This document shows, one piece after another, positions 54,621 through 63,498 of a stretch of 64,000 nucleotides of DNA (positions within the stretch are counted from its first letter, which is position 1; each line of letters begins with the position of its first letter). The stretch comes from JAVJRN01 sp040218415 (lineage in GTDB: Bacteria; Bacteroidota; Bacteroidia; Cytophagales; Cyclobacteriaceae). Both the position numbers and the translations under genes were made by a program. The stretch spans positions 124,001-188,000 of the forward strand of contig JAVJRN010000049.1 in NCBI GenBank assembly GCA_040218415.1, written 5' to 3'. Below the pieces are notes generated by a model. It saw nothing but the letters and a program-made list of their open reading frames with translations, ran no database searches and had not been told where the DNA came from.

Positions 54621-55751
54621 TTATAGTTTTAATCCAAATTTATAGGCCTCTACCAACACTTCGTCCAATTCTGCCTCTCCTTGGTTTGTCAAAATTATTG
54701 CTCCTATTTTTGATGTAGGGTTAAAGCCTAAAATCGTGGAAACTCCTTTTTCTCCACCATCATGCCCCCAAAGATTATTTTGATTATCCATTACAAATAA
54801 ATGCAAACCCACTTCATTATCAATAGCTGTTATCTGAGGAGTGAACATCGCTTCAGCGGTCGATTTTTTTAGCAGTTGAACATCTCCTGTCTGCCCACCA
54901 TTAACGAAAGCGGAAGCAAGAAAATGCAAGTCTTTGGTGGTTGTTCTAAGTCCGCCATTAGGGAAGTCTGTAAATGTATAATGCGCTATGCTTCGATTTT
55001 GGCCATTCACATCATCATAGGGGATCACAATATTTTTATCAATTTCATCCAGTCGCCAAAATGAGTTTTGCATACCCAAAGGGTTGAAAATGTGTTGTTT
55101 ACAGTAGCTGTTAAAATCTTGCTCTGAAATATTTTCGACTAAAACACCAATCAGCGCATTTCCGATGTTGCTGTACTCATGCGCTGCGCCTGGCTCAAAA
55201 TCATAGAAATTTTCGTTGGTGTCATAAAACGCTCCATCCTCAGAAAAGTAGTTTTCGATAAAGTAGGATAAAGAGATCGGAGAATCTTGATTGTCATAAT
55301 ATTGTCTATCAAGTACGTCATAATTATCAGCAATGCCTGATGTATGGGTCAACAACATTCGAAATGTTATTGGCGTATTGTAATTGGGTAGTACAACATC
55401 GAAAGGCAGGTGATCGTTGATCGGATCATCTAGTTCAAATTTACCATCGTCATACAATTGAAGTAGGGCAGTAGCAGTAACAACTTTAGAGATGGAAGCG
55501 ATAAGAAATAAGTGATTATCGGCCAAAGGTATATTTTGTTCAACATTAGATTTCCCAAAATACTTCTCATACAAAATAGTTTCTCCCTTGAAAATCAATA
55601 CAGCTGCTGCCGGAATTGATTGATAGTCCATTTCTTCTGCTATGAATAAATCAAAATCAGTTGCATTATTAATTTCAATTTCCTCCGTACAGCTCAGAAG
55701 GATGCCGAGTAAAAGAATGGCAATTAAATGGTATCCGCTTAATCTTTTCAT
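54621..55751 (-). CDS. Serine hydrolase, beta-lactamase class C/penicillin-binding fold, lipoprotein
   Basis: Periplasmic or surface lipoprotein of 376 residues with lipobox LLGILLSC (Cys21). The SxxK motif is ASISKVV (Ser86, Lys89), the YxN motif is EYSNIGN, and HDGGEKG replaces KTG, as in esterase-like members. A cell-wall peptidase or esterase role is likely; a true beta-lactamase is not implied. It is convergent with the MFS gene with only three bases between stops. Confidence 0.9.
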   Translation of the reverse strand: MKRLSGYHLIAILLLGILLSCTEEIEINNATDFDLFIAEEMDYQSIPAAAVLIFKGETILYEKYFGKSNVEQNIPLADNHLFLIASISKVVTATALLQLYDDGKFELDDPINDHLPFDVVLPNYNTPITFRMLLTHTSGIADNYDVLDRQYYDNQDSPISLSYFIENYFSEDGAFYDTNENFYDFEPGAAHEYSNIGNALIGVLVENISEQDFNSYCKQHIFNPLGMQNSFWRLDEIDKNIVIPYDDVNGQNRSIAHYTFTDFPNGGLRTTTKDLHFLASAFVNGGQTGDVQLLKKSTAEAMFTPQITAIDNEVGLHLFVMDNQNNLWGHDGGEKGVSTILGFNPTSKIGAIILTNQGEAELDEVLVEAYKFGLKL

Positions 55752-55867
55752 TTCAGAAAATTTGTTTATTGTAAAATAGTTAAAGTTTTGTGTATTGATA
55801 CGTCAAGTCACATAGAACGGCAATTAGTCACCATTACACTATTATTTCTGGATCATCGGCTTGTTAC

Positions 55868-56055
55868 CCTGAGTTCGATTAATAAATCATTGCAATCAGC
55901 GTTAAAATCGTCTTTGCGAAATAAGAACCGATTAAAATGATGTTTTTATTGAAGCAATCTCACCTTTCTAGCAAACTGCTTCAATTTTCTAATCTTTTCA
56001 AGCTTAAAAAATATCGCATTGACTTTAGAACGAATGCTGAACAATCGAACTCAGG
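55868..56055. mobile_element. MITE-like 188-bp insertion
   Basis: CCTGAGTTCGATT (55868-55880) and its exact complement AATCGAACTCAGG (56043-56055) are 13-bp terminal inverted repeats. TTGTTAC flanks both sides (55861-55867 and 56056-56062) as a 7-bp target duplication. The interior is AT-rich with no transposase, so it would need a partner element. The insertion splits the MFS relic exactly. Confidence 0.75.
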
Positions 56056-56150
56056 TTGTTACCCTCTTTTATATGAATTTGGTTGGCGTCACGGCGAGCC
56101 TTGATTCATTGACGGGAGTGGCTATATGGGCAGAGCTTTAGGAGTGAAAA

Positions 56151-56170
56151 ACTTATGATCGATCATAAGT
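56151..56170. repeat. Perfect 20-bp palindrome
   Basis: ACTTATGATC is followed directly by its complement GATCATAAGT. The intact MFS gene has no palindrome here, so it arose in the relic. No function is proposed. Confidence 0.6.
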
Positions 56171-56454
56171 ATAGTCACCATGATGATGGTTGTAGCCACT
56201 GCTATCGGGCCGATTGCGATAGGATGGGGATTGGAGCAGAGTTTGAATGATACTTTGAAGTTTTCAATAGGGTTTATTTTAGTAACCTCATTGGAAGGTA
56301 GGCTAGGGTTGAAGTTTAAGCCGAATGGAAATGTACTGCATCTATAGGTTATTTAAATACGCTTAGATCTGAGGTATTTGCTATGACAGTATGCTGGCGG
56401 TTTGTATTCCTAATAAATTTCAGCTTAATTACAACGGTATTTGTCCTTGTAAAT

Positions 56455-57093
56455 ATGTTCCGAATGGATGCATTGATTTTAATTTTAAGACTCAAAACAC
56501 ACACCTTGAGACACACTAGATATATTTTCGTTTTTTTTGTTTTGTTCTTGACCAATGAGGGATTTGGCCAATTTAATTCTACCAAAAAAGTATACTTAAG
56601 CGCAGGACCCTCATTTTTCGGATCAGGAGATTTGATTGGAATGACCGCAGGCAGTGGGTTTAATACAGAACTGAATAATATATTGAGCTTTGATCTTTAT
56701 TTACACGCTAGTTTTGCCTCTCGGTTAGAAGAATTCGGGAGATTAAACCAATTATCTGCTTTAGGAATTGATTTTCAGGTTTTTTTATTGCCCTTTAGGA
56801 AAGAAGACGGATGGTTTTCAATCGGTCTGGGGCCATCATTTCGAAGGATAAATCAAATTTCAGGTAGTGGATATATTTTACAACGTAACTCCAATACACC
56901 CATACGGAAAGGAAATTTTGGAACAGATGTAACCGTCTTGAAACAAAATACTTTAGGGCTAGCCGGTTCTTTGAATTTCAGACTATTTCAAACCAATAGA
57001 GTTTCTTTGAACCTGAGACAAACGATGCAAGCTTTGTATACGAATGGAGATATCAACCATCATTTATTGCTATTGTTAAATGTGAAAATTTGA
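56455..57093 (+). CDS. Putative outer-membrane beta-barrel protein
   Basis: No named family is recognised. The frame opens at 56383, but the upstream part is an unusually long hydrophobic stretch; ATG 56455 (or 56464) gives a signal peptide ending LTNEGFGQF and about 212 residues. The mature part has alternating strands typical of a small barrel (KVYLSAGPSFFGSGDL, GWFSIGLGPSFRRI, NTLGLAGSLNFRLF), and no lipobox. It lies in a gap next to MFS and MITE remnants, with no obvious partner gene. Start uncertain. Confidence 0.6.
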   Translation: MFRMDALILILRLKTHTLRHTRYIFVFFVLFLTNEGFGQFNSTKKVYLSAGPSFFGSGDLIGMTAGSGFNTELNNILSFDLYLHASFASRLEEFGRLNQLSALGIDFQVFLLPFRKEDGWFSIGLGPSFRRINQISGSGYILQRNSNTPIRKGNFGTDVTVLKQNTLGLAGSLNFRLFQTNRVSLNLRQTMQALYTNGDINHHLLLLLNVKI

Positions 57094-57224
57094 TTGATGT
57101 CAAATCACGAATGGCTATTCTATTCGGAGGAGATAGGCACTACTTTTATATTTACGCAATACAGACTTTTAGGGTATTGAATCGTTTTTAACAAGAGTGA
57201 CCTGTCTTAAAAAAGCTTACAAAA

Positions 57225-58694
57225 TTAACTTTCATTTTCACATTCATTTCTTTTCAGATACCTACCTCTTGGCTCATCAGCTTCATGGAGTATGATTTCG
57301 GAATGTAGGAACGCTGCAGCGTCAGCCGAATCTTTCACCTTGGAAGCGCTACGAGTTAACATTTCTTCTTCAAATTCAGTTAACACGCTTTTTCTAATTC
57401 CGGCTTCTTGCCATTGAGAAAAGGGTCTGCATCCTTTCGAAATTCCCCGTGCCAGTGCAAGCGCATCGAGCAACGCTTGATTTGCTCCCTGTCCTTTAAA
57501 TGGACTCATGGGGTGAGCGGCATCTCCAATGAGCGTTATTTGTTCACCTTTTCCCAACAATTCTGGCTCTAGCAACTCCCGATCATATACAGGATAGCCA
57601 GAAACTTGAGCTTCTTGGGTTGCCGCTAATATCTGAGGAATGGGATCATGCCATGGCGTTCTAAGGCGCGCTTCATCCTTGAGTGCTTGAGGACCTTGAG
57701 CGCTCAATGCCTGCGCCTCTTTTTCTGGAAGAGGGAAGCTGAGTTGCCACATCACCGAATCTGATGCATAGGGCATCATATAGATGCGCACGGTACCATT
57801 GGCGGTTTGAAACACAGTGGCCGAATCGAGCAAAGAATGGTCAAGATCTCCGAGATTTCTTAAAGGGCAAATGCCCAGTATCACAATACAACCCAGATAG
57901 CGTAGGGGTTTGATATCGTCACCAATAAGTAACCTGCGTACCGTACTGCGAATACCATCAGCTCCAACCACAAGATCAGCCTTGGCTGTCTTAATTTCCC
58001 CATCTACTTTAAACCGTAGATCAACACCTTTGCCTTGATATTCTTTAAAATCTATCAACTGATGGCCCCACTGCACCGCTTCATGTCCCCCGAGTTGCTC
58101 AAGTAGACTTAACCGCAAAGACTGTCGTGCGATATGAACATTGGTGCGTTTGGGAGATCTTTTTATATCTGACTGCAGCCACTTTCTCAAGCCCCATTCA
58201 CCGATTACATTTCCATCTGTGGTATGCACCAGATGCCTTGTTGAAATCACGCCTTCTTCTAAAGAGAATATACCTAACTCTTCAATCGCTTTACTCGCTT
58301 GTTGCAAAGTGAGTCCATAGCCCTGAGATCGCGCATTGAAATCACTATCGCGCTCATAAAGTGTGAAAGGAATGCGGCGATGCAAACAAGCCACAGCCAG
58401 AGCAACTCCTCCAATACCACCACCAATAATCGCTACATGTGGGTAATTTTCCTTATCTGCGATTGGAGCGCTAGGAGCGGGGATCAACCCAGATCCCTGA
58501 CAGTTCGGGCATGAATATAAGTGAGCGTTAGGACGAATGGGGGGTTGATCTTCGCCCTTCGCTTTTTCAAATTGTTCGAGTGCCATTTGGTAGCGGATGC
58601 GCACTTTCTTGCGGAATCGCCTACTTTTTTTACCACGTCCTTGACATTCCTCACAAATAGTCCAGTTCGTATTTTCACTTATCTCCTTTTTCAC
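57225..58694 (-). CDS. FAD-dependent monooxygenase with N-terminal CxxC zinc-finger-like segment
   Basis: Aromatic-hydroxylase-type flavoprotein of 489 residues. The flavin fold starts at AIIGGGIGGVALAVAC (residues ~88-103), VGADGIRSTVRRLL is the DG motif, and LIGDAAHPMSPFKGQGANQA is the GD motif. An unusual N-terminal ~75 residues hold two CxxCxGxG motifs, Cys14/Cys17 (CEECQGRG) and Cys62/Cys65 (CPNCQGSG), like half of a DnaJ zinc domain. The start is a GTG at 58694. There is no signal peptide. Substrate unknown; TetX-like or p-hydroxybenzoate-type hydroxylases are relatives. Confidence 0.87.
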   Translation of the reverse strand: MKKEISENTNWTICEECQGRGKKSRRFRKKVRIRYQMALEQFEKAKGEDQPPIRPNAHLYSCPNCQGSGLIPAPSAPIADKENYPHVAIIGGGIGGVALAVACLHRRIPFTLYERDSDFNARSQGYGLTLQQASKAIEELGIFSLEEGVISTRHLVHTTDGNVIGEWGLRKWLQSDIKRSPKRTNVHIARQSLRLSLLEQLGGHEAVQWGHQLIDFKEYQGKGVDLRFKVDGEIKTAKADLVVGADGIRSTVRRLLIGDDIKPLRYLGCIVILGICPLRNLGDLDHSLLDSATVFQTANGTVRIYMMPYASDSVMWQLSFPLPEKEAQALSAQGPQALKDEARLRTPWHDPIPQILAATQEAQVSGYPVYDRELLEPELLGKGEQITLIGDAAHPMSPFKGQGANQALLDALALARGISKGCRPFSQWQEAGIRKSVLTEFEEEMLTRSASKVKDSADAAAFLHSEIILHEADEPRGRYLKRNECENES

Positions 58695-58896
58695 TTCTTC
58701 ATATTTTCACCTGATTTCGATTTCCCCAATGAAAAAAGAGAGCAGATTTCATGGATGCGGAGCTTCATGGGCAATAGTTTTTCACTTTACTGACTGCATG
58801 GAATGTCTTTATTTTTCATTCTTTTCTATTGCTATCGAACCTCCTTAATAAATGACCATACTTACTTTTTTGGGACAATACTTTCTGGGTTATTTT

Positions 58897-58971
58897 TCAA
58901 TAAACGCTAATGTAATGTCCATCTGTATCTGAAAAATAAATAGCATTTGCTGGAATATTGATAAAGACCAT
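58897..58971 (-). pseudogene. VOC/glyoxalase-domain C-terminal remnant
   Basis: The 304-base gap 58695-58998 has no intact gene. On the - strand this 24-codon piece reads MVFINIPANAIYFSDTDGHY to a TGA, and the YFSDTDGH motif is typical of the last strand of VOC-family proteins (DPDGH). An in-frame TAA lies just upstream. It is probably the tail of a deleted gene. Confidence 0.4.
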
Positions 58972-58998
58972 TATTTCTTACATGTCGCCATTTTAAAC

Positions 58999-61900
58999 TC
59001 ACGTCAACACCTTATACTTTATCTCATCATACCCATCCAGTTCTTTGATCAAGTCTTGACTTACATCGATCGTCATTTTACGACTGAGCATATCCAAGTT
59101 GATCATGCGATTTTCAAAGGTGCTGATAACATTCAATCGGAGATTGTGTCCACCTGGATATTTTTTTCCAAAGCGTTCTATCTCATTAATCAATGTTTCG
59201 TTCACATCGTTGAGCTGCATTTGTAATTCTATTCCCTTGGTAAACTTTTCTCTGATCTCGTCCAAAGGCTCAATTGTCCTGATCTTAAATTCCAAATCGT
59301 CACTTTTCCAGCGAGGCATGGAGCTGCCAACAATATATAAGAACCATCCTGTTTCTAAGTATGGTTTAAAATTGATATAATCTTGAGAAAAGAGGAAGAA
59401 GCTATGGTTATCATTGAAGTCTTCCAAGGTAAATTGGCCAAAAGGTTTGCCAGTTTTGGTCGTTCGGTGTTGAACACTGCTTACAATTCCGCCAAGTCGC
59501 AACTCTCTTCCTTTGATCGCTTGCAAGTCTGCCAGTAAGCCAAGATGTCCATTGGTGAGATAGTCGATTTCAAACTTGAATTGATCGAGTGGATGACCAG
59601 AGATGTAAAGACCAACCATTTCCTTTTCGATATTGAGCTTTTCTATTTCACCGTAAGGTTCTATTCGGCCAACTCTCGGCAGCATAGCTACAGAGCCAGC
59701 TTCACTTGCGCCACCAAAAAGTGACACTTGGTTTGACTCTTCTTCTTGCTGCATTTTGTTAGCATATCGAATAGCCTTTTCTATCACGGTACTACCGTCC
59801 TGATCGGGATCGATGTATTGTCTTCTATGAAACTCTTCAAAGCAGTCAAAGCCTCCAGCTTTTGCCAAACTTTCGAACGATTTTTTGTTTACCGATCGGA
59901 GATTTACGCGAGTGGCAAAGTCGAAAATATCTTTAAAATGCCCTTTTTCATTCCTTCTGTCAATGATTTCTAACACAGCAGATTCACCAGTTCCTTTCAC
60001 TGCGCCCATTCCAAAGCGAATTTCACCCGCTTTGTTTACCTCAAAGTTTAAACCAGATTCGTTGATATGTGGACCTAGTACTGGGATGTTTCTATTCTTA
60101 CATTCCTCCATGAAAAAGCTGACTTTTTCGATGTTGTTTTGGTTGTGTGTAAGTACGGAAGCCATGTATTCGGCAGGATAATTGGCCTTGAGATATCCCG
60201 TTTGGTAAGCCACCACCGAGTAGCATGTACTGTGAGATTTATTGAAAGCGTAAGCTGCAAATGCTTCCCAATCTTTCCAGATTTTTTCCAGTTTTGCTTC
60301 ATCATGGCCTTTTTCACTGGCTTGCCCGATGAATTGTGGTTTCATTTTATCGAGTACGTCGCGCTTCTTTTTACCCATGGCTTTACGCAACACATCGGCT
60401 TCACCTTTGGTAAAACCGGCGATCTTCTGCGACAGCAGCATCACTTGCTCTTGATAAACCGTAATACCATAAGTCTCGGCAAGGTATTCCTCCATATCGG
60501 CTAGGTCATAGATGATTTCTTTTCGACCATGCTTCCTGTCAATAAACTCAGGAATGTATTCCATCGGACCGGGGCGATAGAGTGCATTCATGGCTATCAA
60601 ATCTTCCAGTTTATCAGGTTTCAAAGCACGCAAATGCTTCTGCATGCCGGGAGATTCAAACTGAAATGTGCCGTTGGTCTCTCCGCGTTGGTAGAGTTCA
60701 TAAGTCTTTTGATCATCAAGCGGAATTTTGTCCACATCGATCTTAATCCCATGACGTTTTTCTACATTTTCAATCGCTGTTTTTATAATGGAAAGGGTTC
60801 TTAATCCCAAAAAGTCCATCTTTAACATGCCCGCATCTTCCACCACCGAGTTGTCAAACTGGGTAACCAATAAGCTGGAATCTTTCGCTTTAGCCAAAGG
60901 CACGAAGTTGGTCATATCACTTGGCGTGATGATGATACCGCAGGCATGAATGCCCGTATTTCTTAAAGAACCTTCAAGAACCGTGGCTTGATTGAGCACT
61001 TGCGACGGAAGGTCCTTGCCATCTTTGATAGCCTGTAGTTCTTTGATTTCCTTAAAGGCATCTTTCAGTTTTATGCCCGGCCTTTCAGGGATCAGTTTCG
61101 CAATAGCATCAGTTTCAGACAGGTGTAGTTCCATTACTCGACCAGCATCCCGAATGGCTGATTTGGCGGCCATGGTACCATAAGTAATGATTTGAGCAAC
61201 TTGTGTAGCTCCATATTTCTTCACCACGTAATCGATGACTTTTTCACGACCTTCATTGTCAAAATCAATATCAATATCGGGCAGTGATACTCTATCCGGA
61301 TTGAGGAACCGCTCAAATAGTAAGTCATAAGCGATAGGATCCACATTGGTAATACCGATGCAATAGGCTACCGCAGAACCAGCTGCCGATCCACGACCTG
61401 GGCCAACAGCCACACCGATTCTCCGAGCTTCGGAGGTAAAATCCTGGACAATCAAAAAGTAGCCTGGATAACCTGTGTTTTCGATTGTTTTTAACTCAAA
61501 ATCTAACCGTTCTCGAATTTCATCGGTGAGTACTTCATAGCGTTTTTCTGCGCCGATATACGTCAAATATCTTAAGTAAGCATTCTCTCCACGTTTTCCG
61601 CCATCTAGTTTGTCTTGCGGATCGAGGAATTTTTCAGGAATGTCAAACTCGGGTAGCAGCACGCTGCGTTCCAGCTTAAATGCCTCTACTTTATCAACGA
61701 TCTCTGAGATGTTTTCTATGGCTTCCGGAAGATCGGTGAAAGCCTTTTTCATCTCCTGTTGTGTTTTGAAATAGTATTTCGAGTTTCTCAGACCTGGCCG
61801 AAAACCTCTGCCACGACCAATAGGCGTGCTTTGTTTTTCGTTTTCCTTGATGCAAATCAGTACATCATGCGCTTTGCTGTCTTCTTCCTGTAGGTAAAAA

Positions 61901-63228
61901 AGTTCGTTGGTTGCTACGAGCTTTACGTCATGTTTTCTCGCCATTTCAATGAGAATGCCGTTCAGATGATTCTCGTCATCCAAATCATGACGGTTTATTT
62001 CTAAATAAAAATCATCGCCAAAAACGCCTTTCCAATAAACCAACGCTTCTTCCGCTTGCGTTTCGCCTACATTCAATACGAGATTTGGAATTTCACCATA
62101 AAGCCCACCACTTAGCGCCATAATACCCTCCGAGTATTGCTCAATAAGTGCCTTGTCGATACGTGGATAAAGCCCATAATTCCCTTCGATGTAAGCGAGA
62201 GAGCTTAATTTCACCAGGTTGTCATAGCCCTTTTTGTTTTTGGCAAGAAGGACTTGTTGAAACCTGCGGTCAGGATCGTCCTTGGTGAATTGTAATCTTT
62301 TACGATCCACGGCAACAAAAAACTCGCAACCCACGATTGGTTTGACGCCTGCATTGAAGGCTGCTCTGACAAATTTGAATGCGCCAAACATGTTCCCAAG
62401 ATCTGTCAATGCCACCGCAGGCATATTCAACTCTTTAGCTTTGGAAACAATGGCCTGCACATCAGGAGTGGCTTGAAGTACGGAAAACTGTGAATGAACG
62501 TGTAAATGAGAAAATTCACCTTTTATCTGATCAACAGCTACCTTTTTTGTGCCAGTTCCATCCGTTGTTTTTTTCCTGAGATGTTCAAAGTTGGCTTCAG
62601 CCAAATCCGGCGATTCGTAAGTAATCGTGGAGTTATCCGTGTCGTCATGGGTAGGAATAATCCCTCGCTTTAAGCACTCAAAAAAGGCCTTTGCCGTGGC
62701 GTCTACATCATAAGCGGCATCATGAGCATCACCAAATCCTACTCCAAACAGCTTTTCGTAAAGCTCAATAAGCTTGGGCATTTTGAGTCTGCCGCCAATA
62801 CCACCTTGCAGCTGAGTAAATTCCTTTGTTTCTGTGCTCGTATCGATATTTGGGTAGCCTTCGAGGAGATTTTCCACACCATTGCGCAGATATTCTGCAC
62901 CAATGATTTTGTTATCAAACTCGATATTATGCCCAACTAGTACTTCTGCTTTTTTTAGATCTCGGGTAAAGATGTCTAAGACCTCTCGGAGATCGCTACC
63001 CGCTTCTAATGCTCTTTGCGTGGAAATTCCGTGTATTTTTTCCGCATTAAATGGAATGGTAAATCCTTCTGGTTTTACAATATAATTTCCTTGCGAAAGG
63101 AGTTTTCCAGAGTTGTCGTGTAGCTGCCAGGCAAGCTGAACAAGTCTTGGCCAGTTGTCAAAATCTGTTAAAGGGGCAGCTTTACTTCTTGGTAAACCGG
63201 TGGTTTCCGTATCAAATACGAGGTACAT
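58999..63228 (-). CDS. dnaE: DNA polymerase III alpha subunit with N-terminal 3'-5' exonuclease domain
   Basis: Chromosomal replicase, 1409 residues, longer than E. coli DnaE (~1160) because of a fused DnaQ-type domain at residues 1-185 (Asp6/Glu8 in FDTETTGLP, Asp105 in HNIEFDNK, His169/Asp174 in AHDAAYDVD). The PHP domain starts at HLHVHSQFSVLQ (His241, His243). The polymerase part has PDIDIDFDNEGREKV with the catalytic Asp pair, GPGRGSAAGS, and RPGPMEYIPEF. OB-type and C-terminal domains follow. The fusion brings proofreading into the same chain. Single essential gene, not linked to the pectin genes. Confidence 0.96.
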   Translation of the reverse strand: MYLVFDTETTGLPRSKAAPLTDFDNWPRLVQLAWQLHDNSGKLLSQGNYIVKPEGFTIPFNAEKIHGISTQRALEAGSDLREVLDIFTRDLKKAEVLVGHNIEFDNKIIGAEYLRNGVENLLEGYPNIDTSTETKEFTQLQGGIGGRLKMPKLIELYEKLFGVGFGDAHDAAYDVDATAKAFFECLKRGIIPTHDDTDNSTITYESPDLAEANFEHLRKKTTDGTGTKKVAVDQIKGEFSHLHVHSQFSVLQATPDVQAIVSKAKELNMPAVALTDLGNMFGAFKFVRAAFNAGVKPIVGCEFFVAVDRKRLQFTKDDPDRRFQQVLLAKNKKGYDNLVKLSSLAYIEGNYGLYPRIDKALIEQYSEGIMALSGGLYGEIPNLVLNVGETQAEEALVYWKGVFGDDFYLEINRHDLDDENHLNGILIEMARKHDVKLVATNELFYLQEEDSKAHDVLICIKENEKQSTPIGRGRGFRPGLRNSKYYFKTQQEMKKAFTDLPEAIENISEIVDKVEAFKLERSVLLPEFDIPEKFLDPQDKLDGGKRGENAYLRYLTYIGAEKRYEVLTDEIRERLDFELKTIENTGYPGYFLIVQDFTSEARRIGVAVGPGRGSAAGSAVAYCIGITNVDPIAYDLLFERFLNPDRVSLPDIDIDFDNEGREKVIDYVVKKYGATQVAQIITYGTMAAKSAIRDAGRVMELHLSETDAIAKLIPERPGIKLKDAFKEIKELQAIKDGKDLPSQVLNQATVLEGSLRNTGIHACGIIITPSDMTNFVPLAKAKDSSLLVTQFDNSVVEDAGMLKMDFLGLRTLSIIKTAIENVEKRHGIKIDVDKIPLDDQKTYELYQRGETNGTFQFESPGMQKHLRALKPDKLEDLIAMNALYRPGPMEYIPEFIDRKHGRKEIIYDLADMEEYLAETYGITVYQEQVMLLSQKIAGFTKGEADVLRKAMGKKKRDVLDKMKPQFIGQASEKGHDEAKLEKIWKDWEAFAAYAFNKSHSTCYSVVAYQTGYLKANYPAEYMASVLTHNQNNIEKVSFFMEECKNRNIPVLGPHINESGLNFEVNKAGEIRFGMGAVKGTGESAVLEIIDRRNEKGHFKDIFDFATRVNLRSVNKKSFESLAKAGGFDCFEEFHRRQYIDPDQDGSTVIEKAIRYANKMQQEEESNQVSLFGGASEAGSVAMLPRVGRIEPYGEIEKLNIEKEMVGLYISGHPLDQFKFEIDYLTNGHLGLLADLQAIKGRELRLGGIVSSVQHRTTKTGKPFGQFTLEDFNDNHSFFLFSQDYINFKPYLETGWFLYIVGSSMPRWKSDDLEFKIRTIEPLDEIREKFTKGIELQMQLNDVNETLINEIERFGKKYPGGHNLRLNVISTFENRMINLDMLSRKMTIDVSQDLIKELDGYDEIKYKVLT

Positions 63229-63498
63229 AATCGAATGCTTCTTGGTGGTTCTTAGAACGCTAAACGCGTCTACTTTATCAACCTACAAACTAATGAAAAG
63301 CCGACCAACTTTGGATCAATTGAGAGCATAAATATTTGATAAATTGTTGGCGATCCATGGTAGAAATTTTTTGCTCAGGAGAATTTATTCGTGTGATTAA
63401 TCATTCAGTCTTGCGTTTTTGAAAAGTTAAATACGTCAATACATTGGGTAAAAAGCCTTTTAAGAAATGTTTCGTTCTTCTTTATTACCTTTAAAATA

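Larger units (their letters stand above)
55838..56347 (+). pseudogene. Decayed partial copy of the MFS transporter gene
   Basis: This is most of the gap between the serine hydrolase and the outer-membrane protein. The DNA from 56063 to ~56310 closely follows the 3' end of the MFS gene (54345-54600), including GGGAGTGGCTATATGGGCAG and GCTATCGGGCCGATTG, at close to 90% by eye. One deleted base after GAGCTTTA shifts the frame, and there is no start. A short matching stretch (GATCATCGGCTTGTT) at 55851 is split from the rest by a 188-bp insertion. The copy's own end differs (GRLGLKFKPNGN, stop 56347), so it may be the relic of a tandem paralog rather than a recent duplication. Confidence 0.8.

Noticed and set aside
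54621..55751. Antibiotic-resistance beta-lactamase
   Set aside because: SxxK and YxN are present but HDGG replaces KTG, typical of esterase/peptidase relatives.
55937..56106. Short open frame inside the MITE as a transposase
   Set aside because: It is about 55 codons, runs past the inverted repeat and has no transposase motif.
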